A stretch of 64,000 nt of DNA from Tieghemostelium lacteum (Eukaryota; Evosea; Eumycetozoa; Dictyosteliales; Raperosteliaceae): the NCBI GenBank assembly GCA_001606155.1, contig LODT01000021.1:434001-498000 (forward strand), in the 5' to 3' direction. Shown here in pieces: positions 9,716 to 19,345 of this stretch (position 1 is the first letter of the stretch; each line of letters begins with the position of its first letter). The position numbers and the translations under genes were made by a program. Under the pieces are notes generated by a model, which ran no database searches, was not told the origin of the DNA, and worked only from the letters and a program-made list of their open reading frames with translations.

Positions 9716-12700
9716 TTATTGTAGTAATAACTCTAATATTCTTCCAAGACTGTTTTCTAATTGTCTTTTTTCAGTCAGATTGAGACTAGATGATACCGAG
9801 GTGAAATACAATTGGATACAGTGTTTAATTAATTCTAGAGAGTCTTTAGGCAACATGGATACAAATTTAAATAAAATTGTATTTTCCAGTGACTTATCAA
9901 ATTGCACATCTGACAATGAATGGTTTTGAATTTCAAAAACCTCGTTAAGATTCAATGCCACATTAATCAGTTCTTTTAATAATGAAAATACTGATTCTTC
10001 AGATAAAATCTATAAATACCAAATTTAACCCACCCAATAAAATGAATGTATATTAATATAATGAAAATTATTTTTACAATAATATCTTTTTTTGGGGGTT
10101 GAGTGTTAGATTAGTTCACACCCCCATATCAGGTGCACACTTACCAATTTTGAATCATCTAAAACATCCAAACAATTTTTTAGAGTTTCAAAGTTTACAC
10201 TTTGACTTTGAGTTAAAATGTAAGACAAGAACTCATTAATATTTTTATAATCCACCAAATTGTATTCCAATTGGTGATTTACTAAATTCATCTGGCTATC
10301 AATCTCAGGAAGTACTTTGTCAGCATAGCTCTTATCACTTGAAATGGCAGCTAATTTTGATAAACTCAATTGTAACTAAGGTTTTTAAATTAGTAAATAA
10401 TAATATTATTTGATAAAACTAGTGTTTTGTACATACTTTTTTACTCTTTAGATGATTATCATCTTTAGAATTCTGAGAGAGAATATCAGATGATTTTTTA
10501 AAGTTTTTAACTCTGAGTGTGTGAATCCATTGTAAATGTTTATGTTTAACTAAGAATTGACTAATAGAGTCATTGAATTGATCAGGCATTTGAAGAAGTT
10601 CAGTATTTAGATTCTTTTCCAGCATTTTGTTGTAGTAGATTTCTAATTGAGACTGGTTGGGTAAGAGTTGGCTGAGTGATTGGTAGAGGTTCTCTATTTG
10701 ATCTGGTTTATTACTACTATCTTTATCGTAGATATTGATAATAGATGTATAGTCTTCAAATTGGTTTGCCAAAAGTAGTGCCTGTTGATATCTCTTTGCA
10801 TTTACAAATGGTGTGATAAAGTAAGTCTTACCCTGTTGATACTGGTTAGGGTCCTGAAGTTTCCAAGCAGTAAGATACAAATACACCAAATCATAGAGCA
10901 ATGCAAACATTGTAACATCAAAATTTGGCATATTCTTAACTACCAAATTCAATGGTGCAACTGGTAAATCACTGGCAATGAATGCAAATAGACAATCTAT
11001 AAATTTACCAGTTGTAGAAAATATAGATTCATGTTGAGCAATTTCATAGAAATAGGAAGTAGTTGGAAACAATTGAACAATCTTATGAAATATATTAGCA
11101 CTGTGTAATATATATTTAATCTTCAACACTATATCCAATTCTGAGTTACTCTGATTGTGTATTAATTGATTGGTTATAGTTATAAGTAACTGATCGACAG
11201 CTGAGACATCAGAGTAGAATAACTCAAAGATATTCATGCCCATATTCTGCCAATTTGGGAACCGTTCACTCACAAGTTTCTGTATAATCTCTGGAATGAA
11301 CTCTACTTGTTGGTCTGAGGTTTGGTATTCTCTAAGTGCAATAGTAGCCTCTATCTTTAGTGTATTTCTTTGAAGGTATTCAACAGTGGTATTGCTGAGT
11401 TGTTTCTCTGAAAATTCAAAGTCATTGAGAGAACTGACTAAAAATGTGTGTCTCTTTTTCTTGTCTTCCAATTGCTGTTTCAATTGAATGGAAATATCAC
11501 TACCTAAATTACCCAATGATTTTCCATCGTCTGCCCAAAACTTGGATTTTGGTTTAAGATCCAGAATTATTCTGGAAACTTTTCTAATAACAACTTCAAT
11601 ATCTTTTATACCTTTACACAATGCTAAATTTTCCATAATTTTCTTTGAATTGATAATAATATCCATGTTAATAAAATGATAATTCAAATAATAGAAATTA
11701 CTGGATACATACGTTTTGTTGTTTCAAAGAAATTGAATTTAATGTTTTAAAAATTTGATTTGTACTTGCAGATAGTGCCTCGTCACTTTGTAATACATCA
11801 AATATAATTGGTTGATTCAGTGATTTTTCTTCAGCTGTTCTTTCCTTTCTAATTACAATATCTTGATTGAAAGGTTTTATATCAAAATTTGAAATACCAG
11901 ATTCCAAATTCAACATGTAAAGTGCATCCTGACACATACCAGAACATATAATACTATCAATTCTAACTTTAGATTCAACAGTAGTTGATTGAAATATAAT
12001 TTTATCACCATACAATAGATAGTATTTAGAATCCTTAATATATAATTTTGATAATCTAATACTTTTAATTTCATTCTAAAATCATATGAAAATGTTAATA
12101 TCAGGACATTTATAAACTCAAATGGGTGTATATAATACTAACGTTGGTAATTTCAAATCTTGGTGAGAAATTAGTTCTACTAATTGCAGAATTTAATCTA
12201 TTATTTGATAATTCAATTTTCATTGTATAAAATGTTATTCTAGAGCTATTTGGTTTATTGGATGGATCCAATGTATAATGTAACAAATGAATAACTTCTA
12301 AAACTTCTTGATTTTTCTGATCATATTGAGTTTGTGCATACATTCCAATGGTTTTCATATCACGAATACCATTAAAACATTTTGGTATTTCGTTCAAATA
12401 CTGACATTCATAGGTAATCTGTATATTATTAATTGTGTTTAAATAATTAATATAACACTATGAGAGTGGGGGGAATGGTTCATTGAATATTTATCCTACC
12501 TTTTCATTTGAATTATTTGAAATTTCATATTTATAGAGTGTAGATTCAGTGAGTACAAATACCGATTTATAATTTACAGTGGAGTTACTACTATTACTAC
12601 TACTATTACTGCTAGAAAATACTGTAATGACTGGTGAGGCTTTTGAGAAATAACTTAAACTTAACATTGATGCTGCTTTGTTGATCTTTTTAATTGTCAA

Positions 12701-13403
12701 TACACCCTGTCTAATTGATACCAAATGAATATTACCTAATGAATTTCCAATTACCATTCCATATGGCTATTAATGAATGAATGTTAATGATATCATACTA
12801 TACTGTACTATTGATAGATTAAATATACCTACACTACACTCTCTACAAACTATATTGACATCAGAGTCATTATTATAACCCTCTATATTAATTTCCTGAA
12901 TGATATTTGGTTTTGCAGTATTACTCCAGTATCTGATAACACCAAGTTTGCTACATGAAAATGCTGAAAATTGATCATGTGATGTAGGATTTCTAAAAAC
13001 TGTAATCTGATTTTCATGTAAATCGTCAGATGGTAGTATTAATCTTTCACAATTTTGTGGTTTCTAATTGAATAGGTACATATTAGTATACATATAAAAA
13101 TATCCTCTATATATTCCATATTTCACTTACATCAATACTCCAAATGAATAATTCATTTTGTAAAATAATATAAACTAAAGCATCATGAGTAATCTGACCA
13201 CAGATTGTATTTAAAACTCTGATATCCAATTGTTCAATTGCATTCTTTAATAGATATGGTAATTCTGCTACAACCTGTGTTTTAAATGGTGTTGTAATCT
13301 GTTGCTGTTGAATGTTACTTTCTAATAATGTTGGATTAATAGTTGATGAAGGAGCTAGTCCTGTATTAGGAACTGTTCTCTTTTTCTTTTGTTGTAACAT
13401 CAT
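9716..13403 (-). CDS. nup133: Nup133-like nuclear pore scaffold protein (8 exons)
   Basis: Exons (transcription order): 13131-13403, 12833-13063, 12500-12766, 12143-12418, 11713-12075, 10437-11642, 10145-10375, 9716-10009. All seven introns are phase 0 and the joined frame gives 1046 residues. The true ATG is at 13401-13403; the frame is open further upstream only through a TTG. The N-terminal half (about 1-480) has short beta-rich segments fitting a beta-propeller (LFIWSID, VIRYWSN, LGNIHLVSIRQG). The C-terminal half is alpha-helical. The stretch KTYFITPFVNAKRYQQALLL, followed by ANQFEDYTSIINIYD, matches the Nup133 helical region, where the protein joins the Y-complex and coats pore membranes. 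Human Nup133 is of similar size (about 1150). The fifth intron uses a CAAAG acceptor, less typical than TAG. Nup155 is the main alternative. Confidence 0.72.
10093..10126. other. Perfect G5/C5 hairpin in the last nucleoporin intron
   Basis: Inside the 135-nt last intron (10010-10144), TGGGGGT at 10093-10099 is exactly complementary to ACCCCCA at 10120-10126, with a 20-nt loop. It is the longest intron of the gene and the only one carrying such an element. It could affect splicing or be a small RNA stem. Confidence 0.55.
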
Positions 13404-13453
13404 TTTGCAACCTGATCCTCTCAAAAAAAACTACGAAAAATTTATAAAAATCA

Positions 13454-13465
13454 AAAACCGCCATT
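13454..13465 (-). promoter_or_regulatory. E2F-like 12-mer upstream of the Nup133-like gene
   Basis: AATGGCGGTTTT in the gene sense, about 50 bp upstream of the start codon and in the 82-bp spacer before the next minus-strand gene. The same 12-mer (opposite orientation on the plus strand) lies upstream of the CENP-E kinesin at 53237-53248. Confidence 0.4.
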
Positions 13466-13485
13466 ATTTTATTTTTAAATTATGT

Positions 13486-13842
13486 TCAATTTGAAGTTGT
13501 ATTTTGAATTTGGTCAGGACTGTATGGTTGTGTTGGATATTGAACTTGGTCCATTTGATGTTTTGACATATCAGATTGGTATCTTTCCTCTAACATTTTA
13601 ACCTTTTCATTTAGGGCACACATTTGGAATTCCAATTTTGTCTTTTCTCTCTTTAACTCATCATACTCTTCTTGTTCATACAATTGAATACCCCAACTTT
13701 TAGATCTCTCTTTGATACACTGAATTAAATGAGATCTATATTCATAGACTTTCACGTCAGTGTGACATTCAACACATTTTGACAATGGAACTGTTGGTGG
13801 GTTTTTACTAGTATCTTTAGATTTTTTATGAAAAACTCCCAT
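13486..13842 (-). CDS. Small Cys/His motif and coiled-coil protein
   Basis: 118-residue single-exon protein beginning MGVFHKKSKD. It has a C-x2-C pair (KCVECHTD, about residues 22-27) followed by H-x3-C (SHLIQC, about 37-42), a spacing that could bind one zinc ion. A charged helix of coiled-coil character follows (YDELKREKTKLEFQMCALNE), then a Gln/Pro/Tyr-rich tail. No family was recognised. It lies 82 bp upstream of the Nup133-like gene on the same strand; the short gap leaves very little promoter for the nucleoporin. A Gly at position 2 could be a myristoylation site, but this is not strong. Confidence 0.65.
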   Translation of the reverse strand: MGVFHKKSKDTSKNPPTVPLSKCVECHTDVKVYEYRSHLIQCIKERSKSWGIQLYEQEEYDELKREKTKLEFQMCALNEKVKMLEERYQSDMSKHQMDQVQYPTQPYSPDQIQNTTSN

Positions 13843-14263
13843 TTTATTATTATATTAATCTGTACAATTGAAAGAATATTCCTAATATTAAGTATAGTCT
13901 ATTGTTTAAAATTAAATTTTAAAAAATATATGTTTTTATATATTTATATATTTTTTTTATTATTTGGTGTTTTTAGTTTTATATAATTGAATTATTCGAA
14001 GGATATCACAACTAAATGGAATGGGTTTTTATAGTTTGGAAAATTTACTACAAAACCAATAAATTGAAAAGATATGGTTGTGAGAATTATTTTTTTAGAA
14101 TGGGGTAGAAAACACTTTAAAATATTGTATGATGTGAGTTTTTTAGGTGAAAATTTACAGATGCTATATGGCGGTGTTGGTATAGTGTCAATAAGGTGGA
14201 GATGGTGAGGATAGAAGATGACGATTTCTTTTGAATGGTTTGGAAATAAATTTTACAAAGTCT
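13843..14263. other. Spacer between cyclin 3' end and small zinc-motif gene
   Basis: About 420 bp, A/T-rich near the small gene and more mixed near the cyclin. It contains one GGCGGT hexamer (14170-14175) and G-rich strings. It may be partly the cyclin 3' UTR. No gene was seen. Confidence 0.4.
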
Positions 14264-15418
14264 TCAAGCAACACAGTTTGGTTGTGGTTGAAATCGAAAT
14301 GATTGTGTAGGTACTTGATATATCGGCTTTTGGCTAACTTCAGTTGAGGTATTATTAAAATTTTGTTTTTGGTTTGGATTGGATTTATTATTTACATCTT
14401 CCTCATCTATTGACATTGGTGTTTGATCTTGGGCTCCACCTGGTTGTTTTTTTGTACTATTGGTTGATGATGAATGTTGTTGTTGATTCAATGTACTATT
14501 ACTATTTATATTATTTATACTATTATTACTATTTAAAATCTCCATTTCAATTACATCAATATTGGGAATGTGTGATGGAAGACCTTTGAGATTTACTGGA
14601 TATTTGAGAGTTAATTGTATTTGTTTTACATATCTTTCAAAACTTGTGACATAGGTCTGATAGGTTCTGAGTGGAATGCTAACATCATATGACAGCAGTT
14701 TCAAGAGGTCTAATTCCATTATATTAATTTCCTTAACACTAACACCACCCACTTGTGAGTAAAATTGGTTATTATAAAAAATATCTATTAGATAAAATAT
14801 TAGAATTACGACATTTAATTTTTCAAAGAAAATTCAATGATGTTATAACACACCACACCACACACATACCATCTAAATATTTAGCAGCTACTAAAACACA
14901 TGTAATTAAAATTCTATGGATATTATAACTATTTACAATGAAATGTCTGTTTTGAATCAATCTATCTATATACATCAATATGGTAATAAAACACTCTTTT
15001 GAACATGGAGAATATTTTATAATTCTACCTATATAACCCTCGATTGTAATCATTGGTAATTTCATATGTTCTGGTAAAAATTGTGAAAAATTATTTGGAT
15101 ACTTGAAGAGGTATTAGAACCTGTTTGATAATTTTGTTATAGTAAGACATATTTACTTACTTGATCATTTATAGATAATAAAGTGTTTATACAAACTACT
15201 AAACCTCTAAGTAACCAATCTCCATTTTCACCCCATGAATTTGTATAATCACCCAACTGAATCTTTTTGTCTTTGAGTAGTGATAATATGGTAAGTGGTA
15301 CTGATTGTTGTTGTGGTGGTGAATGTTGACTATTTGGATATTGTGTTGAAAGCTGATATTTTGATTGATTTATACCAGTAGATACTGTATTGCTATATTG
15401 ATGTTGAACATGATCCAT
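14264..15418 (-). CDS. Pho80-type cyclin (3 exons)
   Basis: Exons: 15161-15418, 14870-15101, 14264-14784, giving 336 residues. The joined protein contains a single cyclin box of the PHO80/cyclin-P/U class: ECFITILMYIDRLIQNRHF, then NSYNIHRILITCVLVAAKYL. The second junction restores DIFYNNQFYSQVGGVSVKEI, a hallmark of this class (fungal Pho80 and plant cyclin U have the YYNN.(F)YA..GGIS..E(L/M)N type of sequence). Such cyclins activate Pho85/Cdk5-like kinases in nutrient and cell-cycle control. The N-terminal 60 residues and the C-terminal 110 residues are Gln/Asn/Ser-rich. The second intron begins with a striking GT/GTG-rich run (GTATGTGTGTGGTGTGGTGT). A 2.6-kb gene-free region lies upstream. 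Confidence 0.88.
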
Positions 15419-17999
15419 TGTAATTATAACAATATTAAAAAAAAAAAACTAAAAGATTTTTTTTTTTATATTTTTTACTAAATGTAGACAAATTTAAAGT
15501 TAGAAATGAATTTTTTTATGATTCTAAAATCTTTTTAAAAAACAATCCAAATGATTTAAAAAATAAAAAAATTAAAAAAAAGCATGTAGACAAACATATA
15601 TGATAATTCATCATAAAGGTAGTTACTTTTACTTGTTTTTCAATGAAGAAAACGTATCGAAATTATGTTATTGGAATCTAAAAATATGTCAATTAAAAGA
15701 TAAAATGGGATATCAAATCATAAAAAACCAATAATCACAATAAAAATGTTTTTTTATAGACCCCCACACACAACCACTCACAAAAGACAAACAAATTTCT
15801 TGTTTTTACAGTAACTGCAAAAAATAGACAAAACCTGACAGAAAATAATCACAATCTAATTTAGTGCAAGAATAGAAGTAGAAGGAGGAAGTAGAAATAT
15901 TGATTATTGTGCTTGATAGTTACATTTCGGAATATATGTATTAAACTATAAAAAGAATGCTATTCCAATCTGAAGAGGGAATTGAAATTGATGTGATTAT
16001 AAAAAAATTTTTTTTTAAAAAGTCTGAATCAAAAAATTAGTCAAAAATAAAATTCCTTTTTTTAGTAATATTAATAAGAATATATATTAATATAAATTAT
16101 AAATAAAAGAGGTGGATAATAAATGAGAAATAAAAAAAGATGATAGGATGATTATTATAATAATAAACGAAAACACCAATTATTATCTAACAATTGTATA
16201 TTGGTACTGAATTGAATATGTAAAAACAAAAAAAAAAAACAACTAAACAAACCAAAATCACATAAATGAAAAACAAGATTATTCCATGATGGATAGATTT
16301 CAAAATCTATTTATAAAAGATAAGCACATGTGATTAATTATAATTTTTTTTAAATGGAACCATATAGTATACAGTATTAATAGGTAGAAGGTGGGGTTTA
16401 TTTCATTAATTTATCTTTAGTTGCATCTGTATTCAATATTTTTACACACTAGAATTTCGTGTACATGTTGATTTGCAAAAAAATATAAACTGTCTATAAA
16501 TACAATATCACTAATATTACAATAAACATGGCAAGTTATTACCTTTAGTAGTAATTGATAATGAGTGTAGTAAGTTGATGTGAGGTGATTTTGTGATAAT
16601 AGTCAAAATGTGAATGATAGGAGTGTTAGTGGGGTTGTGAGAGTGTGTTACTCCACATTTCTTTTGTTTTTATTTTCACAACGATAGGGGATAGTGTGAG
16701 AAATAGTGAAACATATTTGCATTTTTAGTGTTGGGGTAGAACAATGTGTGAGTGGGGAGAATGGGAATTCTACTTGAATAAATATTGTGATGTAGATGGT
16801 ATTTATTATTGTAATTAGGCAATGTTATGTGATTAATCACATATTGCGATGGTAAACAATACCAGTGACTTTACACATATGGACAATTTCACACAACTAA
16901 ACACAAATTTTATAAATAGTATTTCTATATATTGATAATTACCTTATATGGTTATTGAGATTTAATTAAAAAAATAGATTATCTTAATCTGATAAGTGTG
17001 TGGAAGATAATTATTTGATTGTAGTGTTATTATTAATAAAAGATGTTTATTCTTATAATAAGGTCACTATTTGGTGAATTTACACCTCAATATATTTGAA
17101 ATATTTTAAATAATTAAAAATATGTTTAATAATGAAAATGTATTTACACAAATGAGTAACTAAAATGAATGGTGAGTTGTACATTTTGAAGAAACTTTTA
17201 TTGGTTTTATACTTAAGCCCATTGGTTGTGGTGTAGTTGGTTTCCATTTGATTTCGCTGATACCCTCTTTGATTTTTTGTAGGAAGAAAAATATACCCCC
17301 CTCCTATGGCATTGAGATATTTATGAAACACAAAATCATAAAAAAAAAAATAAATAAATCACTTGAAGTATTAGAACTTTAAAAACAATCACTAAACACA
17401 CATCTCTAAAAAGTTATTGAATTTATTAACAATTTTATCTCAAAATCTTCAAGATCAGAGGAAATTATAGTAGAATAATTGGTGTATTTGTTTAATTTCA
17501 CACTTTTTTTATTTTATTTGTTTAAAAATAGATTAAAAAGTGTTTTATGTTAGTTAATTACATATTTTATTACATGTGGGTTTGGTGGTAGTGGTAGAGG
17601 GTTGTTATTTTTAAATCACAAAATCAAAATTTTTTATTACTAGTAGTAGTGATTATAGATACCATGGAATGGACGAGCTTCAATTCAAATACTTGTTGTC
17701 AATGTTATAAAATTTTATACCAATTAAGGTTATAAAAATACTTAATTACAAAAATCACACCTAACATGTATAGCATATTTCTGAAAACGTATTTAACTGA
17801 TTGTTCAATTCATAAAAATTAAATTATTTATCATATTTTTAAATTATAATAATTATATTAATTTAAAACTAAATAACATTCTTATAACAAATAGATTGTT
17901 TACTATATTTATAATTTATAATATAATATCCCACCATTTTCTATTCTCTATATAATAATTATACAATTCTTTCTTTGTTGATCATCTCTCAAAAGTAAA
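15419..17999. other. 2.6-kb gene-free divergent region (cyclin / cupredoxin)
   Basis: The longest stretch without a supported gene. It is strongly A/T-rich. It carries a CCCCCACACACAACC element (15756-15770) and a G/T-rich patch at about 16560-16760 with repeated GTG and GGGG strings. A small minus-strand open frame at 17080-17331 has no recognisable features and is judged spurious. From 17700 to the cupredoxin gene the sequence is nearly pure A/T, as expected for a dictyostelid core promoter. The length suggests complex developmental control of one or both flanking genes, or unannotated non-coding RNA. Confidence 0.45.
15756..15770. promoter_or_regulatory. CA-rich G-box-like element upstream of the cyclin
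   Basis: CCCCCACACACAACC, followed by a further ACTCACA, lies about 340 bp upstream of the cyclin start codon. It shares CCCCCACACAC with the element at 9581-9597 upstream of the RhoGEF gene. It resembles GBF-type CA-rich boxes; this is inference. Confidence 0.3.
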
Positions 18000-18473
18000 A
18001 TGAAATTACTATTAACTATATTGATAGTGGCAGTAGCACTTTCAGCAGTCAAATCAGTTAAAGTTGATGTACCTTGGAACCAAAATGATTTTCCAAAAGA
18101 ATCTGTAAAAGTTCAAGTTGGTGACATTATAAACTTTGTAGTAACCGATGGTGACAATCACTCTATTAAATATGTAAGCCAACCAAAAGGTGTTACCCCA
18201 TATGAATCAAATAAATTCAATGGTAACTTTACTCACATTTTTGGTGATGCTGGTGAATACCAAATTCAATGTACCGTTCACGATAATATGAAAGCTGATT
18301 TTATAGTCTCACCAAAACCAACCGAAGCTCCAACTACTGAACCACCAAAAGCCGTATCTAATGAACCAGAAGTCACCAAAGAACCAGTCAAAGAAGAAAA
18401 CTCTAATATCTCCTCACTAGTCTCTGTCAATTTCTTTGTTATCCTATCACTATTACTCTTGTCACTATTTTAA
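18000..18473 (+). CDS. Secreted GPI-anchored cupredoxin-domain protein
   Basis: 157 residues, single exon. A clear signal peptide (MKLLLTILIVAVALSAVKS) is followed by a plastocyanin-like domain at about 20-104. All four type 1 copper ligands can be placed: His54 (DGDNHSIKY), Cys91, His94 and Met97 (QCTVHDNM), with FGDAGEYQIQC matching the plastocyanin/cupredoxin G-x-Y-x-(F/I)-x-C motif. A Pro/Thr/Glu linker (about 105-137) and a C-terminal hydrophobic tail without basic residues (VNFFVILSLLLLSLF) point to a GPI anchor. The protein probably sits on the cell surface and may bind copper for electron transfer or sequestration; its partner is unknown. The gene converges on PIG-H, which itself acts in GPI synthesis. 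That adjacency is probably coincidence. Confidence 0.88.
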   Translation: MKLLLTILIVAVALSAVKSVKVDVPWNQNDFPKESVKVQVGDIINFVVTDGDNHSIKYVSQPKGVTPYESNKFNGNFTHIFGDAGEYQIQCTVHDNMKADFIVSPKPTEAPTTEPPKAVSNEPEVTKEPVKEENSNISSLVSVNFFVILSLLLLSLF

Positions 18474-18535
18474 AAAATAAATTATTCCAATCATTCTTTA
18501 CTCTCTCTCTTTTTTGTTCTAATCTATGAAATTTA

Positions 18536-19106
18536 TTAATCATCAGATTCTGAATTACCATACATTAGAGCTAAAGTACCTCTATATATTTGTAAAAGTA
18601 CATCTCTCCTTGGTACCAAATCCTCAAAAGCTAAAACCATTTTATTTTTACCCTCTACCAAAAAACACATATAAAATATTACAGAGTGATGTGTTATACC
18701 TTCGTTGATTATTATCTGTTCAATTTTTGTTTTATCTATAAACTCTATTATCTCTGGTCTGAAATAATACTTTCTCTTTAACTGTACACCTAGTTCTCTC
18801 ATTACTATTAATGATTCTAAAATATATGTTAATTTTGGACCCGGGTTACAGCACTATTTGAAATCTCAATAACATACCTTCTTTAGCTATATACAACTTT
18901 GATACCAATCTAACTATAATTAAAAATACTAATAGATAGGTTGCAAAGAACTTAAACATTCGAAATATATTGAAATTAAAAGCTAATAGAAGTATACTGA
19001 ATATCACAAACAAAGAGTAATCAAATTTTGATAGTATTGATTTATCTTTTCTTGATATTTTATATTCTCTAACATCATTATTTATATATATACAGTTGTA
19101 ATCCAT
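18536..19106 (-). CDS. pigH: PIG-H, GPI-GlcNAc transferase subunit H (2 exons)
   Basis: Exons 18878-19106 and 18536-18816 (61-nt intron, phase 1) give 169 residues. The protein has an N-terminal hydrophobic hairpin (about 29-70, FVIFSILLLAFNFNIF and LLVFLIIVRLV). The PIG-H domain follows: EESLIVMRELGVQLKRKYYF, then IEFIDKTKIEQIIINEGI and VIFYMCFLV, ending RRDVLLQIYRGTLALM. These match the human PIG-H order (a GLGIQ-type strand, a VINE strand and a terminal helix with IYR). PIG-H is part of the ER enzyme complex that transfers GlcNAc to phosphatidylinositol, the first step of GPI-anchor synthesis. The length is close to that of human PIG-H (188). Confidence 0.88.
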
Positions 19107-19345
19107 CCTCTTGTTATCTATATAATTTTATCAATGCTAACTCTGACATGGATGTGTGAAAAATTCAAATAAATGACATAAAAAAATTTTATAAGATGTA
19201 AAGTAAATTCAATTAATATCTAATGTGGAATCAATGGTGATTTGTTTTTGAAAATATTAAATTTATTCATTTTTAGAAATCATATAGTATGTGTGTGTTT
19301 TAGTTTTATAAATTAATTTTGGATTAAACATTTGTTTAATTATAT

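Noticed and set aside
11661-11687. Start codon of the large nucleoporin exon at 11664
   Set aside because: It lies inside the fifth intron; joining 11713 to 11642 keeps frame with the upstream propeller exons.
17080-17331. 83-residue minus-strand open frame in the gene-free region
   Set aside because: No recognisable domain, Tyr/Asn/Lys composition as expected from A/T-rich DNA, no splice partners found.
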